Position numbers and translations under genes: made by a program. The notes beneath the pieces were generated by a model. The model was not told the origin of the DNA. It was given only the letters and a program-made list of their open reading frames with translations, and searched no databases. Shown here one piece after another: positions 25,203 through 33,159 of a stretch of DNA of 64,000 nucleotides; within the stretch, counting starts at the first letter, position 1; each line of letters starts with the position of its first letter. The stretch is from Streptomyces sp. HUAS CB01. GTDB taxonomy: Bacteria; Actinomycetota; Actinomycetes; Streptomycetales; Streptomycetaceae. Where the stretch lies: positions 7,657,501-7,721,500 of the forward strand of contig NZ_CP129137.1 of NCBI RefSeq assembly GCF_030406905.1, given 5' to 3'.

Positions 25203-25640
25203 ATGAGCGCACACGGACACGTCGACCTGGGCCACACCGTCGCCGGATGGACCGGTACGGCGATCGCCCTGACCGGGCTGGCCGTCGTGGGGGTCGCGAT
25301 CCCCGCGGTCTCGGCGGTGCTCGCGGTCCTCGGCGGTGGGGTCCTGCTCCTCGCCGGGCTGATCACCTGGGGATTGCACCTCGCCGGCTGGGGGAAGCCC
25401 AGTGGCCCCCGTCCGGAAGCGGAATGGTCCTGGAAGGTGCGCGACCACGCCGCGAGGCGAGGGCACCCGGACTGCCTGGGCTGCCGTCTCGCCGGCCGCC
25501 GTCCTGTCGCCGTGCTCTCGGGGACCGCCGCTCACGAGCCCGCCGGCGCCTCCCCGTCGTCCCCCGTCCGGGCCGAGCCGGTAGCGAACCCGGGCACTCC
25601 GGTCCGACCGGGCCTGCCCGGGGCCGTCGGCCGCGTGTGA
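25203..25640 (+). CDS. Small two-helix membrane protein, HGxxPAAW-like
   Basis: A 145-aa protein. The N-terminal DLGHTVAGWTGTAIALTGLAVVGV resembles the HGxxPAAW-type start of small streptomycete membrane proteins. Two transmembrane segments follow (about residues 17-38 and 40-62). Then comes a cytoplasmic part with the cysteine pair DCLGCRLAGR, a possible metal or disulfide site, and a disordered Pro-rich tail. ATG at 25203 follows a GGGGGGA site. It is divergent from the MarR gene. Function unknown. Confidence 0.7.
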   Translation: MSAHGHVDLGHTVAGWTGTAIALTGLAVVGVAIPAVSAVLAVLGGGVLLLAGLITWGLHLAGWGKPSGPRPEAEWSWKVRDHAARRGHPDCLGCRLAGRRPVAVLSGTAAHEPAGASPSSPVRAEPVANPGTPVRPGLPGAVGRV

Positions 25641-25656
25641 ACGTGCCGCGGCCGCG

Positions 25657-26565
25657 CTACCTCCCTGCCGCCATCGCGATCAGTTCCTGCAGCCGGAGGC
25701 CGCGCCGCGCGTCGATGCCGTTGCCGCGCCCCGAGCGCACCGCGTCGGCGAATTCGCGGCGGAGCACGGGCCAGCACTCCTCGTGATCCAGCTCCGCCGT
25801 GTCGTAGACGAGTTCCTCGCCGGGTCCGAACAGCTCGACCCGGGTGCGGGCGCGGTTCAGGTTCACCGCCCCCGACAGCGAGGCCTGGCTGATCGCGCCG
25901 TTGGTGTGCTCGCAGGTCAGCTCGATCCAGCGGCGGGAGTCGCCCGAGCCGCGGATCGTCGCGATCGGCCCGACCGCCGCGTCCAGCAGATCGAGGAGGT
26001 GCGGTCCGAGGTCGAGGAGCGCACCCTGCTCGAGGCGCCAGGGCGTGGCGAAGTCCCCGCCGAGGAAGGCGCCGTGGAGATAGCAGGAACGGGCGCCCAC
26101 CACCGTGACGTCCTGAGCACGGCGCAGGAACTCCCTGGTCACCGGGTGGTAGCGCTTGGACAGCACGAGCTGTGTGACGACCCCGTGTTCGGCCACGGCC
26201 TCGGCCACCCGGCGTGCCGACGTCAGATCCGCGCCGAGCGGCTTCTCCAGGAGCATCGGCTTCCCGGCCTTGGCCGCGTGCACGGCCAGCTCCGCCTGCA
26301 CCGCGGGCGGCACGGCGAAGGCGACCGCGTCGCACAGGTCCAGCAGTTCCTCGAACGAGCCCGCGGCGCGGGCGCCGTACTGGCGTGCCACCTCCTCGGC
26401 CGCCTCGGGCCGCCGTGCCCAGACGGCGGTCAGTTCCGTCTCCGGGCCGGCGGCGAGCATACGGGCGTGCATGGCGCGGGCCCAGGGGCCCGCGCCCACC
26501 AGCCCGACGCGGACCGGCCGTACGGCGAGCACGCGGGCGGACGACGGGGGCTGAGGGAGTGTCAC
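25657..26565 (-). CDS. Gfo/Idh/MocA family sugar oxidoreductase
   Basis: A 302-aa NAD(P)-dependent oxidoreductase: Rossmann motif GLVGAGPWARAMHARML (residues 22-38), the family EKP motif (LLEKPLGADL, Lys about residue 99) and a C-terminal beta-sheet domain starting near residue 125 (VTQLVLSKRYHPVTREFL). Members oxidise or reduce sugars and inositols. It sits downstream of the ROK gene with a 124-nt gap on the same strand and probably belongs to the sugar locus that reaches to 36442. The exact sugar cannot be told. Confidence 0.88.
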   Translation of the reverse strand: MTLPQPPSSARVLAVRPVRVGLVGAGPWARAMHARMLAAGPETELTAVWARRPEAAEEVARQYGARAAGSFEELLDLCDAVAFAVPPAVQAELAVHAAKAGKPMLLEKPLGADLTSARRVAEAVAEHGVVTQLVLSKRYHPVTREFLRRAQDVTVVGARSCYLHGAFLGGDFATPWRLEQGALLDLGPHLLDLLDAAVGPIATIRGSGDSRRWIELTCEHTNGAISQASLSGAVNLNRARTRVELFGPGEELVYDTAELDHEECWPVLRREFADAVRSGRGNGIDARRGLRLQELIAMAAGR

Positions 26566-26689
26566 GGGTGCTCCAGGTCAGGGGCGGTCAGGGTGGTCAG
26601 GGTCGGACGGGGAAGGCCGCGGGGCCGGTGGCGGGCTCGGACGTGCCGGGTGCGGGACGTCGCGGGTCCCGGTCCGGGGGCGGGTGCCC

Positions 26690-27886
26690 TCAGGCCCCGC
26701 CCGCGGCGGCGAGCCGGGCGTCGGCGATCTCGGGGGAGTACAGGTGCTCCACGACCATCGCCGCCGCGCCGACCAGCGCGGCCCGGTCGCCGAGCTCACT
26801 GGTCGCCACCGTGAGATGCGCCGTGGTGCGGGGCATGGCCCGCTGGTAGAGGAGCTCACGGACACCGGTGAGGAACGGGGCGCACGCCAGGTCGCCCGCG
26901 ATCACCAGCACGCCGGGGTTGAGCAGCGTCACCACCGTCACCAGCACCTCGCCGACGCGCTGCCCCGCCTCCCGGGCGAGCCGGACCGCGTCCGGCTGCC
27001 CGGCCGCCAGGTGCTCGCGCACCTCGGTCGCCGAGGGTGCGGGGATTCCCAGTGCCGTGAGCTGTTCGGCGATCGCCCGGCCGCTGGCGACCGCGCCGAG
27101 ACAGCCGTACGAACCGCACATGCACAGGGCGTCCTGCCGGTCGTGCAGCCGGATGTGGCCGATGTCGCCCGCGCCGCCGTCGATGCCCCGGTACGGCTCG
27201 CCGCCCACGACCACGCCGGCGCCGATGCCCGCCGACACCTTGATCAGCGCGAACGCGGAGCAGTCCGGGTAGTGGTGGCGCTGCTCCCCGTACGCCATGA
27301 GGTTGGCGTCGTTGTCGACGAGGACCGGGGGCGGTGCGACGGCCTGACCGACGTGCCGGGCGAAGGACTCCTGCAGGGTGGACTGGACGGGACGGCCGTC
27401 CCAGCCGGGCATGACCGGCGGCTGGACGACCGTGCCGGTCTCCCAGTCCACCGGTCCCGGAACGGACAGTCCGATTCCGCACACCGTCCCGGCCTCCACC
27501 CCCGCGGCCTCCAGGAGAGCGGGGAACCACGAGCCGACCGCGTCCAGCACCTTGTCCGGGCCGTCCGAGATCAGCAGCGGCCGCGCGTGCTCGGCCAGGA
27601 CCGTGCCCGCGAGGTCGGTGACCGCGGCCCGTCCGTGCGTGGTGTCCAGGTCGACCGCGAGCACCACCGCGTGCCGGGCGTCGAACTCCAGGCGTACGGA
27701 CGGCCGTCCGCCGGTGGACGTGCCGGCCGTGTTGCGCAGCCAGCCGGCGTGGAACAGCTGGTCGAGACGGTGGCCGACCGTGGAGCGCGACAGCCCGGTG
27801 GCGGCCTGGAGCTCACCGCGGGTGGTGGCCTGCCCGCTGCGGATCAGCTTCAGCAGATGGCCTGCGCTCGCCTGGTTCGTCGGCAT
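26690..27886 (-). CDS. ROK family transcriptional regulator
   Basis: A 398-aa ROK repressor. The N-terminal winged helix (LLKLIRSGQATTRGELQAATGLSRSTVGHRLDQL) is followed by a sugar-kinase-like domain with VDLDTTHGRAAVTD, GIGLSVPGPVDWETG, VDNDANLMAYGE and the zinc-binding CMCGSYGCLGAVASG. Such proteins bind a sugar and release DNA. It ends the ABC-transporter gene row, 15 nt after the last permease gene's stop region, and probably controls the divergent region 31166-31301, where several dyads lie. Confidence 0.92.
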   Translation of the reverse strand: MPTNQASAGHLLKLIRSGQATTRGELQAATGLSRSTVGHRLDQLFHAGWLRNTAGTSTGGRPSVRLEFDARHAVVLAVDLDTTHGRAAVTDLAGTVLAEHARPLLISDGPDKVLDAVGSWFPALLEAAGVEAGTVCGIGLSVPGPVDWETGTVVQPPVMPGWDGRPVQSTLQESFARHVGQAVAPPPVLVDNDANLMAYGEQRHHYPDCSAFALIKVSAGIGAGVVVGGEPYRGIDGGAGDIGHIRLHDRQDALCMCGSYGCLGAVASGRAIAEQLTALGIPAPSATEVREHLAAGQPDAVRLAREAGQRVGEVLVTVVTLLNPGVLVIAGDLACAPFLTGVRELLYQRAMPRTTAHLTVATSELGDRAALVGAAAMVVEHLYSPEIADARLAAAGGA

Positions 27887-27901
27887 GGGGTGTTCGTGCT
27901 C

Positions 27902-28768
27902 CTAGCTCTTGTCGGCGCCGCTGGTGAGGCCCTCGGTCAACAGGCGCTCCGCGGCGAAGAACAGCAGTACCACGGGGATGGTCAGGACCACCGAGCCTGC
28001 CATGAGGACAGTCTTCGGCACCTCGATCCCGTTGGCGAGCTGCTGCAGACCGAGCGACACCGTCCACGCGTCGGGGTCGGCGGCGAGGAAGAGGAGCGCG
28101 AAGAGGAACTCGTTCCACGCGATCATGAACACATACAGCCCCGTGGCCATGAGCGAGGGCAGCGCCAGCGGCAGGATGACCCTGCGCATCGCCTGGAGGC
28201 GGGTGCAGCCGTCCAGCGCGGCCGCCTCCTCGATGCTGTAGGGGATCGTGACGAAGTAGTTCTTCATCATGTAGATCGACACCGGCACGGTCTGGGCGAT
28301 GTAGACCACGGCGAGGCCCACGAGGCTGCCGGACAGGCCGATCCTGGCGAACATCACGAACAGCGGGACGGCGAGCAGCGTCGCCGGGAAGAGGTAGACC
28401 GCGAGGAAGAGGGCGCTGACGTGCCGTCCGCCGAAGAACCTCAGCCGGCTCACGGCGTAGGCGCCCGGCACCGCGGCGGCCAGGGTCAGGACGACCGTCC
28501 CGAGGGCGACGAGGGCCGAGTTGACGAGCATCCGCAGGAAGCCCTGGCCGCCCTCGGACGTGGGCCGGAGCACGCTGCGGTAGGTGTCGAGGGTGAAGTC
28601 CTTCGCCGACACCCACAGCGAGCCGGGGTCCAGCAGGAGGGCGTCGATCGGCTTCACCGACAGCAGCAGCATGTAGTAGAAGGGCGCGATGGTGACGACG
28701 GCCAGGAAGGCGATCGTCACCCACCGCAGGACCCCGAAGAGACGTTCCTCGAACTGGGTGCGGGTCAT
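27902..28768 (-). CDS. Carbohydrate ABC transporter permease (MalG type)
   Basis: A 288-aa inner-membrane permease of the CUT1 family with six predicted helices and the EAA loop EEAAALDGCTRLQAMRRVILPLALP (about residues 185-210), which docks the ATPase. Its ATG overlaps the stop of the upstream permease (ATGA at 28768). Together with the next two genes it forms a binding-protein-dependent sugar importer. No ATPase gene is present; streptomycete CUT1 importers commonly share the MsiK ATPase encoded elsewhere. Confidence 0.93.
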   Translation of the reverse strand: MTRTQFEERLFGVLRWVTIAFLAVVTIAPFYYMLLLSVKPIDALLLDPGSLWVSAKDFTLDTYRSVLRPTSEGGQGFLRMLVNSALVALGTVVLTLAAAVPGAYAVSRLRFFGGRHVSALFLAVYLFPATLLAVPLFVMFARIGLSGSLVGLAVVYIAQTVPVSIYMMKNYFVTIPYSIEEAAALDGCTRLQAMRRVILPLALPSLMATGLYVFMIAWNEFLFALLFLAADPDAWTVSLGLQQLANGIEVPKTVLMAGSVVLTIPVVLLFFAAERLLTEGLTSGADKS

Positions 28769-29739
28769 CACGCCTCCTCCTGGACCTTCTTGGCGAAGAA
28801 CTTGAAGTAGATGCCGAGCAGCAGCGTCAGCACGGCGGCCAGCACGAGCGCCTGGGCCGCGGCCGCGCCGACGTCGTAGCGGGCGGTGAGGAAGTCGTAG
28901 ACCCGTACGGCCACGACGTCGGTGCCGGAACCGCCCCCGGTGAGCAGGTAGACGTCGTCGAACTTGTTGAACGTCATGATGAAGCGCAGGACGCACAGCA
29001 GGGCCACGACGGGCATCAGCTGGGGGAGCAGGATGTGGCGGAAGCGCTGGGTGGGCGTGGCGCCGTCGACCCGGGCCGCCTCCTCGAGGCCGTCGGGCAC
29101 GGCCTGGAGCCGGGCGAGCAGGAAGAGGAAGGCGAAGGGGAAGTACCGCCATATCTCGAAGACGATGACGGTCAGCAGGGCGAGCGGTATGTCGAAGCGC
29201 AGGCCCAGCAGGTCCACTTCCCAGGAGCGGGTGGAGAGGAAGGCGATCGGGTCGTCCCAGCCGAGGAGCTTCGCGCCCCACTCGTTGACGATCCCGTACT
29301 GGGGGCTGAGGGCGACCTCCCAGGCGAACGCGACGGCGACCACCGGCGCCACGTACGGCAGCAGCATCGAACCGCGCAGCAGACCGCGTCCGCGGAAGGG
29401 CCTGCGCAGGGCGAGGGCGGCGATCAGCCCGAGGAGGACCGAGCCCGCGGTGGACCCGACCGTGTAGACGAGGGTGGTGCCGAGGCTGGACCAGAACCCG
29501 GCGGATCCGAAGACCTTGCCGAAGTTGTCCAGGGACCAGTTTCCGAACAGGCCCATGCCCTGGATGTCGACCAGCCGGGCGTTCTGGAACGCGAGCAGGA
29601 CGGTCCAGAGGATCGGGACGATGACGACGACCAGCACCACCAGGAAGGTGGGGGAGACGAAGGCCAGTCCGGCGCGGTTCTCCCGCTGACCGGTGGTGAG
29701 TGTGCGGCGCTCCCTCGCGCCGCCGGTTTCTGTGCTCAT
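28768..29739 (-). CDS. Carbohydrate ABC transporter permease (MalF type)
   Basis: A 323-aa CUT1 permease: a cytoplasmic N-terminus, first helix FVSPTFLVVLVVVIVPILWTVLLAF, further helices and the EAA loop LEEAARVDGATPTQRFRHILLPQLMP (about residues 220-245). It is located between the solute-binding protein gene (22-nt gap) and the second permease (4-nt overlap), so it is clearly part of one operon. Confidence 0.93.
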   Translation of the reverse strand: MSTETGGARERRTLTTGQRENRAGLAFVSPTFLVVLVVVIVPILWTVLLAFQNARLVDIQGMGLFGNWSLDNFGKVFGSAGFWSSLGTTLVYTVGSTAGSVLLGLIAALALRRPFRGRGLLRGSMLLPYVAPVVAVAFAWEVALSPQYGIVNEWGAKLLGWDDPIAFLSTRSWEVDLLGLRFDIPLALLTVIVFEIWRYFPFAFLFLLARLQAVPDGLEEAARVDGATPTQRFRHILLPQLMPVVALLCVLRFIMTFNKFDDVYLLTGGGSGTDVVAVRVYDFLTARYDVGAAAAQALVLAAVLTLLLGIYFKFFAKKVQEEA

Positions 29740-29761
29740 GAGACTTCCTCGCGGGGCGGCG

Positions 29762-31165
29762 CTACTGGAGCGACTTCTGGAGGGCGGTGACTTCTTCGTC
29801 GGCCTCGCGGGCGGCCTCGCCGGGCGAGATCTGGCCGCTGGTCATCGCGCCGATGGCCTTCGGGACGGGCAGTTCGCCGTTGGTGGCGCCGACGAGGGCG
29901 CCGTGGCCCTCGGTGATGCCCCAGCGCTTCATGTTGCTGACACCGTCGGCCAGTTGGTCGAGCAGGGCGTCGGAGTACACCTGGTTCATGGGCTTGCGCG
30001 TGTCCACCCCGGCCTCGCTGGCGCGCCAGGCGCGCTGGTAGCGCTGCGGGTCGTCGGCGGTCCCGGCCCGGACCGGGATCTTGCCCTCGGGCGCCATGCC
30101 GAACCAGTCCTCGTAGCCCTTGTCCATCATGTACTCGATGAACTTCCGGGAGGCGTCGGTCTCCGCCGTCCTCGTCACCGCCCAGGAGGTGATCTCGCCG
30201 AACTGGGCGGGCCCGGAGCCGTCGGGGCCCGACAGCGCGGTGACGACGCCGCTGTTGCGGGAGAGGAACTCCTTGTCCTTCTTGCACTCCTCGCAGCTGG
30301 GGAGGGCGTCGTCGCGCAGCCCCGCCAGCTCGTCGAGGAGGAACGAGGACCACACGATCATCGACGACTTGCCGGCGAAGTAGGTGGCGCGGGTCGAGTC
30401 GACGGACTGGGTGCCCGGGGCGCCGTAGGTGCGGCCGAGCCGGTCGTACGTGGTGAAGGCGCGGCGGCACTCGGGTGAGTCGAGCCGCACGTCGCCCCCG
30501 GCGTCGACGAGCCGGCAGCCGTTGGCGAGAGCGAGGTTCTCGAAGCTCTGCTGGGTGAACACGTCACCCGGGTCGGTGGCCACGGAGATGCCGTCGCGGC
30601 CCTTGCCGTCGAGGGCGGCCGCGGCCTTCAGGAGCTTGTCGTAGGTGTCCGGCGCCGGCAGGCCGGCCTGCCGGAGCTGGTCCTGGCGGTAGACGAGGAG
30701 CTGCAGCCAGGCGTCGGAGGGGACGGCCAGCTGGGTGCCCTCGTCGGCGGTCAGCCGCAGCGCGTTGGCGTCGAACGTCGAGCTGCCGAGACTTCGGACG
30801 ATCTGCTCGCTGACGTCGGTGTCGAGCAGGCCGTTGCCGTACATCTGCCAGACCTGGCCCATGGGGACGGCGCCGATGACGTCGGGGAGCTTGCCCGCGG
30901 CGGCCGCGGACATGATCAGCTGCGGGAGCTGGCCCTCGTCGACGCCGACGAGCTCGACCTCGATCCCCGTCTCCTTCTCGAAACGGTCGATGATCCTGTT
31001 CGTGGCCGCCATGCGGGGCGGGAGGTTCTCCTGTGACCAGACCGTGATCTTGTTGTCCGGTGCGGCAGGGCCCTGACTGGTGGAGCAGCCGGCGAGCAAT
31101 CCGATGCTCGCCATCGCCACCAGGCCCGCAGCGGTCGCCCTCGACCGCCGGATCCACTTGCGCAT
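29762..31165 (-). CDS. Sugar ABC transporter solute-binding lipoprotein
   Basis: A 467-aa family-1 solute-binding protein. It has a lipoprotein signal peptide (MRKWIRRSRATAAGLVAMAS, lipobox LLAGC, Cys about residue 27), NKITVWSQENLPPRMAATNRIIDRFEKETGIEVELV as the first lobe and the usual DVIGAVPMGQVWQM and GKSSMIVWSSF blocks. It captures an extracellular glycoside for the two permeases downstream. ATG at 31165 after GAGGAC. It is transcribed from the divergent control region at 31166-31301. The ligand cannot be assigned from sequence alone. Confidence 0.93.
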   Translation of the reverse strand: MRKWIRRSRATAAGLVAMASIGLLAGCSTSQGPAAPDNKITVWSQENLPPRMAATNRIIDRFEKETGIEVELVGVDEGQLPQLIMSAAAAGKLPDVIGAVPMGQVWQMYGNGLLDTDVSEQIVRSLGSSTFDANALRLTADEGTQLAVPSDAWLQLLVYRQDQLRQAGLPAPDTYDKLLKAAAALDGKGRDGISVATDPGDVFTQQSFENLALANGCRLVDAGGDVRLDSPECRRAFTTYDRLGRTYGAPGTQSVDSTRATYFAGKSSMIVWSSFLLDELAGLRDDALPSCEECKKDKEFLSRNSGVVTALSGPDGSGPAQFGEITSWAVTRTAETDASRKFIEYMMDKGYEDWFGMAPEGKIPVRAGTADDPQRYQRAWRASEAGVDTRKPMNQVYSDALLDQLADGVSNMKRWGITEGHGALVGATNGELPVPKAIGAMTSGQISPGEAAREADEEVTALQKSLQ

Positions 31166-31195
31166 GGCTTGTCCTCACACTACTTACGTTGGGTT

Positions 31196-31209
31196 CTGAG
31201 GCATCTCAG
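31196..31209. promoter_or_regulatory. Dyad in the divergent sugar-locus control region
   Basis: CTGAGGCATCTCAG: perfect 5-bp arms around 4 nt, close to the start of the solute-binding protein gene. A longer-range pair ACTACTTA (31179-31186) and TAAGTAGT (31258-31265) brackets the whole region. Confidence 0.5.
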
Positions 31210-31221
31210 CATCACTTTTGC

Positions 31222-31234
31222 GTCTTGACAAGAC
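31222..31234. promoter_or_regulatory. GTCTTG-A-CAAGAC palindrome over the -35 element, candidate ROK operator
   Basis: A 13-bp perfect palindrome that contains the TTGACA -35 hexamer of the plus-strand promoter. A repressor bound here would block transcription of the dehydrogenase/glycosidase operon and possibly the minus-strand transporter operon. The ROK protein at 26690-27886 is the obvious candidate. Confidence 0.6.
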
Positions 31235-31252
31235 ATAACCCTGAGATATCTT
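31225..31252 (+). promoter_or_regulatory. Sigma70/HrdB-type promoter of the plus-strand sugar operon
   Basis: TTGACA (31225-31230), 16-nt spacer, TATCTT (31247-31252), about 50 nt upstream of the GTG at 31302. It is among the few sites in the window that match the vegetative consensus closely. Confidence 0.6.
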
Positions 31253-31301
31253 CGACCTAAGTAGTGAGATCAGTACTGGGAACAACCCTTCGGAGCCCCA
31301 C

Positions 31302-32348
31302 GTGGAACGCGTCGTCCAGTTCACCGGCCCCCGGCAGGTCGAAGTCGCCGAGCACGAGAGAGCGCCACTGCCGCCCGGTCATCTGCGCGTGCGGACCCGC
31401 TACTCCGGCATCTCCGCCGGCACGGAGCTCACCGCCTACCGCGGCACCAACCCGTATCTGACCCGCACCTGGGACCCCGAGGCCCGGCTCTTCCGCGAGG
31501 GCGCCGCCGGCATCGAGTACCCCGTGGCCGGCTGGGGCTACTCCGAGGTCGGCGAGGTCACCGAGGTGTCGCCCGAGCTGGCCGGCACCCCGGGCCTGCC
31601 CGCGCCCGGCGACACGGTCTGGGGCATCTGGGGCCACCGCAGCGAGGGCATCGTCCCCGCCGAGCGCATGATCGGCCACGTCCTGCCCACCGGTCTCGAG
31701 CCCCTCGCCGGCGCCTTCGCCCGCGTCGGGGCCATCGCCCACAACGCGGTCCTCGCCTCCGACATCCACGTCGGCGAGGACGTCGCCGTCTTCGGTCAGG
31801 GCGTCATCGGACTGCTCACCACCCGGCTCGCCCGGCTCAACGGCGCGCGGGTGACCGCCGTCGACGCCCTCGACGGCCGGCTGGACACCGCCCGGACGTA
31901 CGGGGCCACATCGACGCTCAACGCCCGCACCGACGCCGTGGCCGAGCGCATCCGCGAGGCCACGGACGGCCGGGGTGCCGACGTCGCCATCGAGATCAGC
32001 GGCGTCTACCCCGCCCTCCACGAGGCCCTGCGCTCCGTCGCCGTCGGCGGCCGCGTCGTCGCCTCCGGCTTCTACCAGGGCGACGGGGCGGGCCTGCGGC
32101 TCGGCGACGAGTTCCACCACAACCGCGTGCAGCTGATCTGCTCCCAGATCGGCGGGGTCCCGCCGCAGCTCTCCGGCCGCTGGACCGTCGAGCGGCTCCA
32201 GCAGACCTTCCTCTCGCTCGTCGCCGAAGGGCTCGTCGACGTGAAGTCCCTCGTCAGCCATGTCGTCCGCGCCGAGGACGCCGCCGACGCCTACACGCTC
32301 CTGGACGAACGCCCCGCCGACGCCCTCCAGGTCGTCCTGGAATTCTGA
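31302..32348 (+). CDS. MDR family (zinc-type alcohol dehydrogenase-like) oxidoreductase
   Basis: A 348-aa medium-chain dehydrogenase/reductase. The N-terminal catalytic domain has YSGISAGTELTAYRG in place of the usual Cys/GHE zinc ligands, a feature of the BchC-like/non-canonical branch. The cofactor domain has VAVFGQGVIGLLTTRLARL (Rossmann, about residues 168-186) and ADVAIEISGVYPALHEALR. GTG at 31302 follows GGAG. It is the first gene of a plus-strand operon and probably oxidises a glycoside or sugar alcohol imported by the divergent ABC system. The reaction is inferred from context only. Confidence 0.85.
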   Translation: MERVVQFTGPRQVEVAEHERAPLPPGHLRVRTRYSGISAGTELTAYRGTNPYLTRTWDPEARLFREGAAGIEYPVAGWGYSEVGEVTEVSPELAGTPGLPAPGDTVWGIWGHRSEGIVPAERMIGHVLPTGLEPLAGAFARVGAIAHNAVLASDIHVGEDVAVFGQGVIGLLTTRLARLNGARVTAVDALDGRLDTARTYGATSTLNARTDAVAERIREATDGRGADVAIEISGVYPALHEALRSVAVGGRVVASGFYQGDGAGLRLGDEFHHNRVQLICSQIGGVPPQLSGRWTVERLQQTFLSLVAEGLVDVKSLVSHVVRAEDAADAYTLLDERPADALQVVLEF

Positions 32349-32358
32349 AAGGCCCCTG

Positions 32359-33159
32359 ATGCTCAAGACCGCCTGCCAGGAGCAACTGCTGCCGGGGGAC
32401 ACCCTCCAGCAGAAGTGGGAGTTCGCCCAGAACGCCGGCTTCGACGCCATCGAACTGCGCGCCAAGGGAGACCACCACTTCCGGGGACGGCTCCCCGAAC
32501 TGCGCGCCGCCCTCAAGGACGGTGTGGTCATGCCGACCGTCTGCGTCGACATGCTCCACTTCTTCGGAGCGTTCGACGCCGCTCAGCGCCGTGACGCCGT
32601 CGAGCAGATGAAGTCGCAGCTGTCCGTGATCGCCGAGATCGGCGGCCGCGGCGCCCAGACCCCCGCCTCGTACGGGATGTTCTCCCGCCGGCTCCCTCCC
32701 TTCGAGCCGCCGCGCGGAGAGGAGGAGGAACGCGCCGTCCTGCTCGAAGGGCTCACCGAACTGGGCGAGCACGCCCGCAAGGAGGGCGTCCACCTCTACC
32801 TCGAACCCCTCAACCGGTACGAGGACCACATGGTCAACCGGCTCGAACAGGCCGTCGACCTCATCCGCACCGTCGGCCTGGACTCCGTGCGGATCGGCAT
32901 CGACAGCTACCACATGAACATCGAGGAGGCCGACCCCGCGGGCGCCATCCTCGAAGCGGCCCCGTACATCGGGCACGCCCAGGTCAGCGACTCCAACCGG
33001 TTCCAGCCCGGAGCCGGTCACCTCGACTGGCCGGCCTGGCTCGCCGCGCTGCACACCGTCGGCTACGACGGCTACCTCGCCGCCGAGTGCCGCCTCACCG
33101 GCGACCCGGTCGAGGCCGTCCGCTCCATTCCCGGCTTCCTGCGCAGGTCAGGCGCATGA
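32359..33159 (+). CDS. Sugar phosphate isomerase/epimerase (xylose isomerase-like TIM barrel)
   Basis: A 266-aa TIM-barrel protein of the AP-endonuclease-2/xylose isomerase-like superfamily. Metal-ligand candidates are in YLEPLNRYEDH (Glu about residue 148), GIDSYHMNIEE (Asp, His), IGHAQVSDSNRFQPGAGHLDW (His) and AAECRL (Glu), the normal four-ligand set. Members epimerise keto-sugars or isomerise sugars; some act as 3-keto-glycoside epimerases or lyases. It starts 10 nt after the MDR stop and overlaps the next gene by 4 nt (ATGA), so the three are translated together. Confidence 0.88.
   Translation: MLKTACQEQLLPGDTLQQKWEFAQNAGFDAIELRAKGDHHFRGRLPELRAALKDGVVMPTVCVDMLHFFGAFDAAQRRDAVEQMKSQLSVIAEIGGRGAQTPASYGMFSRRLPPFEPPRGEEEERAVLLEGLTELGEHARKEGVHLYLEPLNRYEDHMVNRLEQAVDLIRTVGLDSVRIGIDSYHMNIEEADPAGAILEAAPYIGHAQVSDSNRFQPGAGHLDWPAWLAALHTVGYDGYLAAECRLTGDPVEAVRSIPGFLRRSGA

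Noticed and set aside
26684..28810. 708-codon plus-strand open frame
   Set aside because: Antisense to the ROK and permease genes; no recognisable fold.
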